DNA from: Arctopsyche grandis
Taxonomy: Eukaryota > Arthropoda > Insecta > Trichoptera > Hydropsychidae
Direction of reading: 5' to 3'
Length of the DNA: 64,000 nt
Assembly (NCBI RefSeq): GCF_051622035.1
Contig: NC_135362.1
Coordinates: 27,463,001 to 27,527,000 of the forward strand
The position numbers were made by a program, and so were the translations under genes. The notes under the pieces are model-generated. The model saw only the letters and a program-made list of their open reading frames with translations, was not told the DNA's origin and ran no database searches. This document shows, piece after piece, positions 1 through 12,970 of this stretch (within the stretch, counting starts at the first letter, position 1; each line of letters opens with the position of its first letter).

Positions 1-938
1 GCGCCCAACTTACAACCGCTCACCGGTCACGCAAAAATTGCGTCCCGCATACTATATTGCAGAAACCCGCTACGAAAACGGGACAGTTTAACTATTTAAA
101 TAAAAGTCGTAACTTAGTGCTGTTAAAAAAAGGTAAAATTTTACAAGCGATGCACAAAAGTCCTCGTCAGCTTGATTTAATGTGCTCGAGATACATATAT
201 GTATGTTAAAATAATTAAAGGCGATTAAAGTGAAATGTATATTTTTACAGTTTATTTTGTTACGTAGAAGCGAAACCGCATTTTCTCCATTACGTTACGA
301 GCTAGCCGTTTGCGGTTTCGCGATTTTCAAACCCATCTCATGCGAAATGTACTTGTTTACTACAATATTTATCTTGGATACCGCGTGCGAGTCTACACAC
401 AATCGGTGAAATATGTTTGTTGTTTGTTGTTCATAATTAAATCCAATGTAACAATGGGACGTTAGTTATTTCTCAATTCAAATTTATACGCGATTTTTGC
501 CGATATAACGATTGTAATCTTAAATAATAATCGATAGATTTTACACGACTTGCGCAAATGTTATATTATATTATGCATGTTACATATATACTTATATTTA
601 AATATGCAAATAGAAGATTCTGGAATAATCAATCTAACTTAATAGAAATACATTGATCATTTTACTTATATATTCTTATTATATAAAAATATATAATTTT
701 CTAAATTTGATTATTGTGTAATGCTTATTGTGTAAACATACATACATATTTACAAAAGTTTCAGTCCAATCCATAAAGCGGCTTAGGACATACAATTACC
801 TCCAAATATATAAATATGTAAATATTTATGACAACCATAAAAACGTGACCAGTGATCGATCCGATATAGCGTGAGACGAAAAATTGAGCATGCTGTCGCA
901 TTTTTATTAAATAATTTCTTATTTAACTATATAATATA
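1..938. other. AT-rich intergenic DNA, no gene seen
   Basis: No open frame with family features. A stretch near 765-800 (TTTCAGTCCAATCC, then CGGCTTAGGA) recurs in similar form at 16806-16845, so part of it is an old dispersed repeat. Many TATGTATGTACATA-type motifs occur here and throughout the window. Confidence 0.5.
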
Positions 939-1316
939 ACTAGTGCTTTTCCCGGCTTCGCTCGGTATTTGTAATATAAACCTCTAATAGTAAACATTTT
1001 ATTAAATTTATTTCAATAGTTTTATTTTATATAAATTTATTAGAATACTCATTTGCTATTTTTATTAAATTGACAGTCACGAACAAACAAACATATGTAC
1101 TAAGTCTCTTTCGAAATTATATGTATACCAAAATCCGGCGCCCCCCTCCCCCCCCCGGTGCCTGTGCCCCCGGGGACTTCGAATCCTTTGAATCGAAAAA
1201 AATCGAATCGGCGCCTATGAATCGAAAAAATAAATAAATCGAATGTGTTGTCTACGAACCAACCAACCAAGGTTACATACATATGTATATGCAAAGTCTT
1301 TTTCGAAATTATATTT
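939..1316 (+). repeat. dispersed repeat A (head CCCGGCTTCGCTCGG, tail TTTCGAAATTATAT), copy 1
   Basis: The repeat begins near ACTAGTG, then CCCGGCTTCGCTCGGTATTT, and ends with CTTTTTCGAAATTATAT. Other copies lie at 6933-7142, 8917-9112 (headless), 12611-12970, 16251-16320 (head only), 24005-24115 (tail only) and 24598-24830. No coding capacity, so non-autonomous; the class is not known to me. This copy contains a C-rich run at about 1140-1160. Confidence 0.75.
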
Positions 1317-2690
1317 ATTTATTTAATTTATTATTTATAATAATAATAACAATAAAATTACCAGTGTGACCTGACAGGTTGCCCCAAAGCGTCACACTAG
1401 TTTTACAAAACAAAAGAAAGAAAATAACAAAATAAAAACAATAAAAATTCCAATCATTCATCTCATTTAAATAGTCTCGTGTTGAATCTCAAGAACCTAA
1501 CCAGCTCATCAACATGACAATTGAACAGGTCCAAATGCTCATCAATCACATTAAGGAACCGGATAGCCTTTACAAGAGACGAGCTATTGAAAGCAGACGT
1601 TTTCGCAGAAATAGGTTGGAAAAGTAAATGATGACGCAAAGCTCTACCGCATTCAGGCGCCGAAAATTTAAATTCAAATAAAATCGAAGGGTTGTCGGTT
1701 CTTCCCTTTAATACCCAAATAAATATTTGGAAATGGCAATAATTCTTCTCGAAGAAAGTGAGTCAAAGCCTAGCATACCTTGTAAAAAGGCAGTGGGAAA
1801 TAATGGTTCCTTTTCGAAACCACCCGTTGAAATCAACGAACCCAACACTATTCAATCTAATTCTCGTTATTTAGTCACTTGACTTGCGAGAAAAATATCT
1901 CCCGTATAAGAGCTCAGTACACATTAAAACGACGCGGCACGACCAGTCTACCTCCAATAATCGAGGTAGATCATTTCAATGGATGTGCGTCGCTCCCCGT
2001 CGCGTCGCGTCGCTTCGACGTGCACGTCGACTGAAGCATCTAATAGCTTACGAATGTGGGACTACAAAATATATGACGAATTAAATATTTACTACGCCAC
2101 GCCTCACTCTCGTTTTATCGCGTTCGATTTTACGACGCAGCTAGGGTCGGCTTCACACGTTTTTACACCGACATTAAAAAGTGTCAAGAATACGACTCGC
2201 AGTGAGTAGATACATGTCGCGTGTGCCACACGACATTATTATAGACATCACCGCTAATGGTAATGAAACATCAGTCTTTCAGACATAACCACTCTACAAT
2301 TTGTATCCATTGTGACCTCGCGTCATTGTTAACCCTTCGAAGACCGCGATTGCTTCTAACTACTGCTTCATCCTCCAACCTCTCGACCCGAAAAGGGTCC
2401 TGTACCACTTCTGAAATCCTTGACCCCCCCCCCCTAGGTTAGTCTTTACTTGACTCTTAACTTCTCCTTGAGTTATCCCACTCAGCCTCTGTATAAGAGG
2501 TCCTTTCTCAATATACCCGAGACTTTTATAGTACAGTTCCAACTATTTGTATCTCGATCTAACCCTGATTTATGTATAGGTACATACAAACCAGAACTAC
2601 TGTCCTAATCTGACTTTTCATCAGCGTCTATGAGAGTGTTTTACTCATCTCACCTCAAGACCTCGTTTCCCAATATCCATCCATCATGAA
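1317..2690. other. intergenic DNA, unclassified
   Basis: No gene recognised. The short open frames here have no family character and several overlap on both strands. A run of nine C at about 2427-2435 is notable only as simple sequence. Confidence 0.4.
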
Positions 2691-2691
2691 T

Positions 2692-3092
2692 ACAGATCGG
2701 TGCTCAGCGTGCTAAATGGGATATTTTTCAGGAAAGAGGGTTCATTACTATAATGTCCCTACAAATCACTATTGTCAAATATTCACATGCATACAGCAAC
2801 ACTTTCGTTAGTAGGGGTGCACTCGCCACCATGACGTCACGTCATGACTACAGATCGGCGCTCAGCGTGCTAAATGGGATATGTTCCAGGAAAGAGGGTT
2901 CATTACTATTGTCCCTACAAATCACTATTGTCAAATATTCACGTGCACACAGCAACACTGTGTGCATGTGAAGATTGGTGATTGTTAAGCTTGATATGGT
3001 TCATTACTATTGTCCCTACAAATATAACTATTGTCCACACAGCAACACTTTCATTAGTAGGGGTGCACTCGCAATCATGACGTCACGTCATG
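2692..3092 (+). repeat. degenerate tandem repeat, period about 158 bp
   Basis: Unit starts at 2692 (ACAGATCGGTGCTCAGCGTG) and 2850, with a third partial unit from about 2998. Each carries GGTTCATTACTATTGTCCCT and an ACAGCAACACTTTC-like segment. Units 1 and 3 end with the 17-bp palindrome CATGACGTCACGTCATG (2830-2846 and 3076-3092), which includes a CRE-type TGACGTCA core. Confidence 0.8.
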
Positions 3093-5330
3093 CGTGAATA
3101 TTTCCACAGTGGCGAAAGAAAACCGGTGATATGTAATACTGTACAATATGAATAGATCGTGTCGGTTGCTGCTGTTTCGGCTACGTTTTCGGCCTATATA
3201 GAATGTACTAAAGTTAACAGCTGAGCTGTACTGGTATAAACTAACTTTTATGTGTATGTACATATGTACAAAAATCTTACCCACTAATGACAATACCTAT
3301 TTACTATCATCCGTAATAATAATTTAAATCTGAGTCACAGTGCCGCCATAATCGAGCAGCCACCGCACTTATCTCATAGTAAAAAAAAAATATTAAAAAT
3401 AAACCTGAACCGTTTGATTTCACCATATTTTTTATAAAAAAGGCTAGTAGTAGAAATTGACAATGGTGAACCCGCTTAGAACGCTGACCGTCGATCTGTA
3501 ATCATGACACTTTTCAGGAAGTAGAACTGTTGCTAGACATCATGATTTGATGGTTGTACCTCATTAGATTCTTTCTGTAATGCCAAAATGGTCTAAAGCT
3601 ATAAATAAATAAAAGATTATAGAATCTCAAAATACCCAACATTTTTTATGAGAAACTCCTCTCAGAGACTTGAGTATTTTGATTTAGATCCCAGAACTGT
3701 TACTCAGATACTAAAACTAGTAGATATGTGCACAAATTTAAAAATGATTTTAATTTTGATTTTCAGTAAATATCTTCATCTGAGACTAATTTACTTGTTA
3801 TCAGAGTTGACAAAAGAGGGGGAGACGGGACAAATTTCCGAGGCCCAGGTAATTATTTGAAGGACCCCGATTCTAGAAATAATCATAACAAGAATATATT
3901 AAAAACGAATCTGCACTCGCTGGGTATCTATCCACAATATGTACATAAAATATAATTTTCGAAATGGAAAAAAATTGCCTGTGGCGCAACTTTTTGTATT
4001 AATTTTGTTGCGTAGGGGTGGGTTCAGGAATCCAAATGATAGGCCAATTTCGATTCACAGCATTTATTCTGCGAGTTAAGAGGTCATAGTCCATTATATG
4101 TCTTTTTTTAAAAGGCAGGTAGCCGAGCGTTCCAACATGCAGTAGTCCAAACAGCCCTGGCATTCCCCATAAAAATTAATTCCCACAAACTCGGAATTAT
4201 CTACGAACTTATTATTATCCACTTTACATTAGTCCGGACTTCCTACGTTACAATTTTAGCATTTAAATAAGATGTGAATTAAAGGGATAAAAAAAAATGT
4301 TGGCGTATGCTTTTTCTTTCATTATTATTTTACACATCGAAAAAGGGGATGTTTTTTCAAATCCTCGCTAAAATAAATCCTCGCACCTCTTACAAAAAAG
4401 GTCTAGAGTTTTTTTTTTTGTTTTACCAGTGCTCGTCCTCTATCCAAACTTAGGATCTAGATCAAATAATCTGACGTATGTACATATAAAATAAATTCCA
4501 CACAAATATTTGATTATGTTTGTTTTTGTTTATGATTTTCAATCCCGCTTGCGAGATGTTTCATATTAGAAACCACCCAACTGTTCCTGTAAAACTTTTA
4601 GCTACTATTCATATGTATGTATGTTTATAGGTTAATTCAATTCATTCCAGTGATGCTATCGGAGGAAACGTCCAAGAGTGGCCGAAACGACATGGGTTCG
4701 TTCCCTTAGGAATTTCCCCCAAGTTTCACTCAAATATGTATTCCAAAGTCAAATATGTATAAGAGGCGTTTCTCAAACTATGCGTAACGAAGCGTTGAAT
4801 GTTTCAACAAATTAATTATTATCCAAGTGAGGCTGAAACTTTTAGCTCGGCGTTTATAGACGTAACAATGGCAGTGGATTGAAATTTTTGCCAATTATGT
4901 ACATATATGTAGAGGGGGGTATTTGTCGAATTGATAGAATATAATGATTGCCGATCGCAATCTGACGGAGGTCAAACATCGATAGCGAATCAACAAATTA
5001 CGCATTTTACTGTCCGAAAGATAACGACAACAAAAGGCAATTTTCAGCACGGAATCTACTTCAGTGCAGTATTGTTTTCCGACGAAGCCAGTGTTGGTAC
5101 AAATATACCTGTGAACGAAAATGGATTCGAGCAAAAATAAGCGTATGTTTCATTTTTTATCTATTTTTTTGCTAAATTTGTATTTAAAAAACGTCATACC
5201 TGCAAGTTTCCATTTTTGGAAAAATCTTGCACAATTTTCAACTCTATGACACCATTTGCAGCAAACTATCGATGTGTTTCCTAGTTATCAAAAGTTTTTA
5301 TCTCATATACACACTTAGTTCATTCTTTAG
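3093..5330. other. intergenic DNA, unclassified
   Basis: No gene or repeat boundary could be established. Open frames are short, often present on both strands (for example 4895-5140), and lack recognisable motifs. Confidence 0.4.
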
Positions 5331-5334
5331 TAAA

Positions 5335-5990
5335 ATCATCACCATCATCATCTGTAACCATTCACCATCCACTGCTGGATGAAAGCCTCTCCAACATGCA
5401 TCCACTCGTCTCTGTTTTGCGCACCTCTCATCCATCTCACTCCACACATTTTCCTAATTTCGTCTGCACATCTTCCCAGCGGTCTTAATTTTACCCTTTT
5501 GCATTCTCTCGGGTACCATTCTAGCACTTCTTTTGTCCACCTTCCGTCCATTCTTCAAGCCACGTGTCCGGTCGATTGCCATTTCAATCTCTTCACTCTA
5601 TCCACGATATCCACTACCCTTGTAATACGTCTTACCCACGTATTCCGTTTCCTGTCTTTCCAAGCATACAACGTTCCATACTTCTTTGAGTGCACTGGAC
5701 TTTGTGTAATAACTTGTCGTTCAATTCCCAAGTTTCACATCCATACGTCATCACCGGCAAAACACATTGATCCAAGATCTTTTTCTTCAGGCTAAGTGGC
5801 ATTTTTGATTTAAAAACAACATTCATTCGTTCAAATGCACTCCATCCTAATTTCATACGTCACTTTATGTATTCTTCTTTACTACCGGAAATGTCTTTTA
5901 TTTGACTTAAATAATAATTATTTACTACTTCTAATATTTTATCATCCATTGAAATGCTATCTGGCATGCAATAACAATTGAACATTAGTT
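5335..5990 (-). mobile_element. 5'-truncated non-LTR retrotransposon, RTE-like 3' end
   Basis: Reading the minus strand, the C-terminal part of an endonuclease-reverse transcriptase is visible but broken by stops and frameshifts. The piece LGWSAFERMNVVFKSKMPLSL ... VLPVMTYGCETW is the thumb region typical of RTE-clade elements. It is followed in another frame by the basic Trp-rich tail (GRWTKEVLEWYPRE, QNRDEWMHVGEAF). The element ends in a simple (GATGAT)-type tail at about 5338-5353, the usual RTE end. Upstream of 5990 the reading is lost. It is a dead copy; a small related fragment may sit at about 6410-6460. Confidence 0.8.
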
Positions 5991-6932
5991 TGGTTTATCT
6001 ACGTTAATTTTTAATCCTACTTTTAATTTTAAAAAAAATATTTAAATATTATTAATGATAAGATTTGAGTGAAATTTTCGCCGAAAATAGGTTCGAATAC
6101 TTTATCGGTTTATTATTATACTGTACAATCGTGGAACTGATAGTGTTTCACATGCTAATCTTCGTACCGTTATCGCTGTATGTACTTTTTTGCAGTTATT
6201 ATGTGTTTATTGGCATTATACCATCCCTTTGATGTTATATTACATACATCCATATGTATACTATCGTAGATATAAGTTTTGAGTGTTAATCACTGGTTCA
6301 ATTCTGGCTATTTTGGAATCAGTTCGTCATTCACTGCTAGGAAGGAGGTTAGCTAATGATTGATTTTCAATCAGTATTGTTTGCTGTTCGCAACAGTCTT
6401 CCCAACAGCTACTTTCTGCATCCACTTGGGTACTATTCTAGCACTTGGGTACTATCCCACATTCATCTTTCGTGCATTGAAACTCGCGTGAATCTATTTT
6501 GAAGCCTTTTTCGCATTTGTAATATAAATCTTTTCACGCATTTTTTAAATGCCCTGAACTATTTTGAAATTCTCTCGTGTTTTTCTTAAGTTATACGTAT
6601 TGGAAGAAAGCACATTATATGTATGTATGTATCTAAATAATCCTATCTCATTCTATGTATATATTACATCATTTGTAGTGTTTCCTCGATTTCTACCTTT
6701 CAGAGACTTAAAATCTATATATAACCTTACCCAGTTTAGATAAATTATCTTTCTACCTTCTAAATGAGTATTAATTCAAATATTCGCTTAATAGTAAAAA
6801 TGTACTCAAAAATTGGTGCATGGCGATGAAGCATTTCAACTTATTTCCAAAAACACCTGCTGAAATATCAACGAGCAAAATACTAGTAGCAAACAAATTG
6901 AATTGCAATTGAAAAACAGTTAAATATAGTTT
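5991..6932. other. intergenic DNA, no gene seen
   Basis: AT-rich. The only item of note is a short internal duplication of CTTGGGTACTAT at about 6426-6455, resembling part of the adjacent LINE. Confidence 0.35.
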
Positions 6933-7142
6933 ACTAGTGGTTTTACCCGGTTTCGCTCGGTATTTGTAATACGAACCGCTTAAGCATGGCTTATCTAATA
7001 ATAAACATTTTATTAAATTCATTTGAATAGATTTATTTTATTTAAATTTATTTGTTTTTTTATTAAATTTAACATCATGGATTCTACGAAACAAAACTTA
7101 CATATGTATGTAGATAAAGTCTCTTTCAAAATTATATATTTG
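6933..7142 (+). repeat. dispersed repeat A, copy 2
   Basis: Head ACTAGTGGTTTTACCCGG and tail CTCTTTCAAAATTATATATT match the family described at 939-1316; the centre is shorter. Confidence 0.7.
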
Positions 7143-7419
7143 ATTATAAAAAAATTTATATATTTTTTTTTTTTATTTATATTTAAAAAAATCATAATGA
7201 AATATAGTCAACCGTTTTAAAATTAATATTCAGTCTAAAAAATTGAGTGTTGTGGAGTTGAGTGTTGTGGAAAGACACGTTAGATATATGTACATACATA
7301 TTGTAATAAAACACAAGTACCTAATAGTAGTATCTATTGAACCACAATCTGTCTCAATTTCCGACGGAATTCGTACGGTTGAATCCATTTAGAAAAAATC
7401 TAATCTAAAACGAGAAGGT

Positions 7420-7930
7420 CAAAACTTAAAAAAAAAAAACAGAACGGAGTTTCGCAGCCGTGCAAAATAAAAACAGCGATGGAAAGGCGAATAACCGGTT
7501 GCCCCGATGTTGTGCTGATTTTCAATAATAATATACCAACACGAGCAGTTGACCAGGTCATTCGTTGTCAGCTCGCGATCGAGGCAGCTCAGGTGTTCCA
7601 AGACATTTGCTGTGTTGTGGTCGACATCGGAAATGACAGCCGCGAACCGGAAGTCGCCAAAAGCGCGCAAATCAGAAAGTGAGATTAGAATCAGTGACAA
7701 AATGTTATGAAGCGAGATTAAGATTCGCACGGTCTAAATATATTGAAACGTGCAGTGCAGCTGTGATTAAGCTGCTTTTTTGCTAAATATAATTGCGAAT
7801 TTCACTTGTGCCAGTCTTCCTAAGCTAATAATAGACGTGTTGTGATTACAGAAGTGGATTAAATTCGATTGTTTTTGTTTTGGTACGATTGCGGCGTTTG
7901 TTGTTGCGAACGAACTGTTGGCAATAGTCG
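7420..7930. promoter_or_regulatory. possible promoter/first-exon region, unproven
   Basis: Less AT-rich than its surroundings and free of the dispersed repeats found on both sides. Both strands are open (minus 7419-7730, 103 codons; plus 7479-7682, 67 codons), so neither can be trusted as coding. The composition, GTGCAGTGCAGCTGTG-like motifs and lack of repeats would fit a promoter with an untranslated exon, perhaps for the FAXDC2-like gene whose first exon is missing. This is inference only. Confidence 0.25.
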
Positions 7931-8916
7931 AATTTTCAATTTTTTTTTTTTATGAAATGCAATGAAATTTTGCGGTAAATTAGTTCACTTACGACGGATA
8001 TTGAAGTAAAATGAATGATCAATCAAAATAGCCTCGACAAAAATTCAGGCACACGCAATATATGTACATATAATAACCCTAAAATATTTATATTGTTTTA
8101 GTACTTTTTTTTATACAGCATTTCCAAGGATTTCTTCAGTGGCAGTCAATAATTGCTATTTTTTTGTGGTACCCTACTTTTCTGTGTATATACAAATGTA
8201 TGTATGTATATAGGGTAATGTAGAGAAATTTGATACTTTTAATCAAATAATATATCGCATTTAATAATTAACATCAATAGCTAGTTAATAGGTTTAAAAT
8301 TTTGCAGCTCACTCTTATATGGACATATGTATGTACTTGCATTAAAATTTTTAATACTATGAAGAAAATAAAATGTTGTCGTATTTAATAAAGGCTGCCC
8401 CCATTATAATTACTTAGGTCGAATTTAAACAAATATTTTTATGTTGTATTATATATCGTGCATAAAATATGATAAGGCTCCTCTTTGTCAGAAACGTGAA
8501 TAATACATTTTGATTAGATCTATTCGGTGAAAACCAAGGAAGCTAGAAATTCCGATTTAAACTGATGTAAATTGAAAATTTTCTTTCGGTCCGATTCCGA
8601 ATGATGACCAAGCCGTTTTTGATGCATTTTCGGAAATGCGTACGTGCGCGCATAAACACCCCATTGACTTTTGTTACCGTCTGCAACATTTTGACAATAA
8701 AAAAATGTTATTTTCACACCAAGTACAAGGCAAATTGTAATTTGTGCTATAAATATTTAAGCTCTGGACAATAAGTGCAAATATGGAACTTCTTTGAAAT
8801 GTGACGCACTATAACAATTCATCAAAAAAACGTTTTTAATGCTAGGGCCCCCTGACCAATCTGGGGCCCGAGGCGAGCGCCCTCCCCGTCCAATAACGAT
8901 GAATATTCATTATTAA
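7931..8916. other. intergenic DNA, no gene seen
   Basis: AT-rich. A frame at 8520-8717 (minus) has no recognisable motif. Confidence 0.35.
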
Positions 8917-9112
8917 ATACTAATATAAACCGCTTAAACATGGCTTATCTAATAGTAAACATTTTATCAAATTTATTTGAATAGTTTTATTTTATTTAAA
9001 TTTATTTGAATATTCATTTGTTTTTTTATTAAATTTAACGTCACGGATTCTACCATCCAAACCTTACATACTTACATACATACGAAGTCTCTTTCGAAAT
9101 TATATATTAGAT
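8917..9112 (+). repeat. dispersed repeat A, copy 3 (head missing)
   Basis: From AATATAAACCGCTTAAACAT to CTCTTTCGAAATTATATATT; directly followed by a SINE. Confidence 0.7.
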
Positions 9113-9116
9113 TTTA

Positions 9117-9293
9117 TGACCAGCAACACGGCTCAGTGGCTAGAGTATAAAGCTATCAATTGAGGGGTCATGAATTCATTCCCTGGCCCGGTGTTGCTTG
9201 CCAGACTTTGGATATATGTGACTCCAGGTCGATTGTTTCCCAACATAGTTTGCGAATTTATCTGATTTCATTGCGAATTTATCTGATTCAACC
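9117..9293 (+). mobile_element. tRNA-derived SINE, copy 1
   Basis: Begins GACCAGCAACACGGCTCAGTGG, a decayed tRNA-like head with A-box remnant. It contains GCTTGCCAGACTTTGGAT and GACTCCAGGTCGATTGTTTC, shared with copies at 38650-38835, 41557-41770 and 42505-42655 (minus). The B box is degraded here. Confidence 0.7.
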
Positions 9294-10560
9294 TATACAC
9301 ATTTGTTATTATTAATTGAAATTAATTTCAAATTTATAATAATAACGTTATAAATTTATATAAAGTACATATGTACATATTTGTGTCACTGTGGTAAATA
9401 TAAATTTTAAAATTAAATATAAATATAGTAATACATATTTCAATTTGAAAATCATCGAGTGTTTTTGCCTCACTTATTGCAATTTGCTATTTCCATTGAT
9501 GACGGTATGCTCCGTAGATTTCGTCCGTTCGAATTTTCGGTCTATTTAAACTGAGCCCAAAATAAAACCGTAAACGAAAAACTTACAAAAATAATATAAT
9601 AATGTCAATTTTCCGAGTAGATAATCAAACAAATCGACCGTTAACGATGCGATGGTGACCTTTTCCAAAAAATATCCACGGAATATATGTAGTGTATGAT
9701 GCGTATGTATCTCTTCAGACTGAAAACTACACATTGGAGCGATTCGTTCTTAGGATTTTTCCGGTCTCGGAAAAGCGACCGGTTCTACGGCAACTTCTTG
9801 CGAGAAAACCAGTCTTCGAAATGCAATCGTAAGAAAAATGCGGAGCCTGATTGAATAGCGAAATTTTCAATCATCAAAGCTAGATACATACAAGCTCGAT
9901 AAAAAATACATTCAACGTTTTAAATATCTCAACTCACATCGAATTGAAATTTCAGGGTCATCCTATGATTTATTCAATTTTTTCAATAATATAGCACAAA
10001 AAATACATTTGAACGATGCTTATGTTTTTGTACCGTCGATCATGCGAATAAATTTCGCAATGAAAACATTCTATCGTATCAGAATTTTTGTTTGTTTTGG
10101 ATTCGCTCAATATATATATTTTAAAAACATAGTGATTTTCAATGGCAAATCAGTCAACGGTACAAAAATTAGCACTCGCCGATATGGAAAGGTTAACTTT
10201 CGGCCCACAATTTACATGTATGTACAATGACTAATGATTGTGGAAACGATCGCCGGCTTTCTCCTCTCTTTGACAGTTTCAAATTGATTGTACATACTTG
10301 CATATATTGTAGGCGGATTTAAAAAAGATGACCCCGATGACCTTAACCTTGTATGTATGTATATAGTAATTATATTATAATTGACAGCACTACTACACGT
10401 AGAAATAATTAAAAAAATATATCTCATTGAGTTTAGCTACACTTAATGACGTTCATTCAAATGTTCAAACTCCACTAAAGGAACACATTTTTATTATTTA
10501 GTATTTTTTATGGTTTCTGAGAAGATATTAAATTTGAGTGATTGGAAGAATCTAAAAAAG
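9294..10560. other. intergenic DNA, no gene seen
   Basis: AT-rich with several short frames that lack motifs. Nothing assigned. Confidence 0.35.
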
Positions 10561-11068
10561 TGTTTAATAGACTTTTGCATAATTAATCAAACAACTTAAA
10601 ATAGGAATGATATTTTTATATATGTATATATTGTATTATATAAAATCAAAATACATGTTAATTTGATTTGTTGTCCATGTTACAGTAAGAGTGTAAGGCT
10701 CGAATCAGTATACTCTGACTAGTAAATGTATATATCATTAAAATCACCTAGTAAGAGTATATATACACGGGAGGGTTCGGTGATTATTCCGCAAAAAGTG
10801 ATCTCGCGCACGACACTAAAATCTCGATCACGGAACATCTGGCACCCAAAAGCTCCATCAATCGGAAACTAATAGACTTTTTCATAATAAATCAAACAAA
10901 TTAAAATAAGAATGATATTTTTATATATGTATATTATATCAAATCAAAATGCATGTTAATTTTATTTGTTGTCCATGTTACAGTTAGAGTGTAAAGCTCG
11001 ATTCAGTATACACTGATTAGTAAATGTATGTATCATTAAAAATCACCCAGTAATTGTATACACTCCGA
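10561..11068 (+). repeat. tandem segmental duplication, period about 305 bp
   Basis: The segment starting AATAGACTTTTGCATAATTA (about 10566) recurs from about 10871 as AATAGACTTTTTCATAATAA. Both run through TTGTCCATGTTACAGT and end at the left end of a hAT-type MITE (10773 and 11069). The first MITE copy is cut at about 10865; only the second reaches its right end. Confidence 0.8.
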
Positions 11069-11232
11069 GGGTTTGGTGATTATTCCGCAAAAGCGATCTC
11101 GCGCACGTCGCTAAAATCTCATCACGGAACATCTGGCACCCAAAAATTCCATCAATCGAGTGCCAGATATGTCGTATTCGCGATTTTTGTGGCAACAATT
11201 GTCGTGCACGTGATCGCAATAATCCGTTTACC
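11069..11232 (+). mobile_element. hAT-type MITE family G (GGTTCGGTGAT), partly duplicated copy
   Basis: Left end GGGTTTGGTGATTATTCCGC, right end AATAATCCGTTTACC. The interior has CGGAACATCTGGCACCCAAAA and GTATTCGCGATTTTTGTGGC as in other copies. The best target duplication is ACACGGGA left of the first partial copy (10765-10772) against ACATGGAA right of this copy (11233-11240), 6 of 8. This suggests insertion came before the tandem duplication. Confidence 0.7.
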
Positions 11233-12610
11233 ACATGGAAGAGTGAATGAACACGTTTACCAGTAAATTCATACTCTAGCTATCTGTATGCAGTAAATGT
11301 TTACGAAATGAATAACAAGTTGACATTCTTAACAAGTATATAGTCGGCCTATGACGGATTAAACTAAAAACTGAAAGAATCCGACATTATATCGAAGAAC
11401 ATTATGTTATTAATGAACAAAATAAAATGTAACCTAACCTAACCTAACCTAAAATCGTAGGTGATATGGATGTACGTAATTGTATGTAAAACTTCTACAT
11501 TAGATTTAACCATATTAATTATTGTCTGTTTCGTATCAATTCAACAATAAATTAGTTATTCGAACACAACCAGTTATGTATATTCTTCATTGGATGAGCA
11601 ACTTTGGTCAGCTGTCAAACCACACAAATCTCATTCGTTAGCAGATTTATTAGTGCGTAATGTATGCGTCAGTGTAGTTTGTCTAATAAGAGTACATACC
11701 TGCGGAATATAAAGTCGTAAGCTTTAGCCAAAAACCAAAACTAGTGTACACATTTACTAGTCAATGTATACAGTGGAAATTTGACTGTATTCTCTTATTG
11801 TAACATCCATATGAAAATATGGCAACCCGACATAGCCGCGCAGAACAAAAGTAAATTCCTACGTAATATATTTTATATCTAAAAGAAATTGAAATATTAT
11901 ATTTGAAAGTAGCGGAAGTCCAATTTTCAGTTCTAAAAACACTATTTCAGTTGTGACTATATGTATGTCCTTAATAATCATGGCATCATCATTTGATGGG
12001 TGCACCTCATGCCCGCACAGTCCTTTATTGGATGGCTACTATTTCAAGAGCCATCCGACTTATTAATGAAATCTGAATCTTTTTTTTCTTCTCTGTTATA
12101 TTTTCGACCATTGTGGACCATTAGGAATTCTTTTAATGCGACAATTTTCCAAACTTTAAATAATAAATTCAGAATATAGTATAGCAATTTGCCGTTATGT
12201 GTTGGTACATACATAGGTATCATTTTGAGCAAGCTACATTATTTTATTTTTCGGTGGCCAACCACTACTCAAAGACCGGCCAATTATAGTGCTCTCTCTA
12301 CCATAAAATTACACCAAATTAAATCTCAAGTCTTCTCCTTATTTTAGTCTTAATTTTAAGCTTTTATGTAGATATTTTATATGATATATGCTCCGTCCCA
12401 AGAAACCTTTACTTACATCACTCCTAATAATATTTTTCATAACTAGAATTGGGTCATTCGCGAGGATTGACACGAGTGACAGTATGCCAATATATGTACA
12501 TCACTTATATAAATACTGACATGTGTCCGGATTTCACGCCCAACATAAACAAATCATCTTTTTCATATTTGAAACCAATCTAGAACTTCCTAACACTACA
12601 TATTTATAAT
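11233..12610. other. intergenic DNA with a short (CCTAA)4 run
   Basis: CCTAA is repeated four times at 11433-11452, the insect telomere motif but too short to mean a telomere. No gene or other element was placed. Confidence 0.45.
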
Positions 12611-12970
12611 ATACTAATGGTTTTACCCGGCTTCGCTCGGTATTTGTAATATAAACCGCTTAAACATGACTTATCTTATAGAAAACATTTTATTAAATTT
12701 ATGTGAATAGCTTTATTTTATATAAATTTATTTGAATATTCATTCGTTTTTTTTTATTAAATTGACTGTCACGAACAAACAAACATATATACTAAGTCTC
12801 TTTCGAAATTATATGTATACCAGAATCCGGCGCCTGCGCCCTCCACCCCAAATTGATTTAAATCGAAAAGAAAATATATCGTCATAGAAACTTACCTGTT
12901 GACAAAGTTCCCAACGACAGTTACATATAAATAACATACATATATATCTTCGAATTTATATATTAGATAT
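12611..12970 (+). repeat. dispersed repeat A, copy 4
   Basis: Full-length-looking copy: ACTAATGGTTTTACCCGGCT at the left, AATTTATATATTAGAT at the right. Confidence 0.75.

Noticed and set aside
7419-7730. 103-codon frame on the minus strand overlapping a 67-codon frame on the plus strand
   Set aside because: Both strands are open over the same stretch, neither has a recognisable domain, and no splice-compatible partner was found. Kept only as a possible promoter or first-exon region.
11433-11452. (CCTAA)4 as a telomere
   Set aside because: Four units in the middle of ordinary DNA; common as a short interstitial run or transposon tail in insects.
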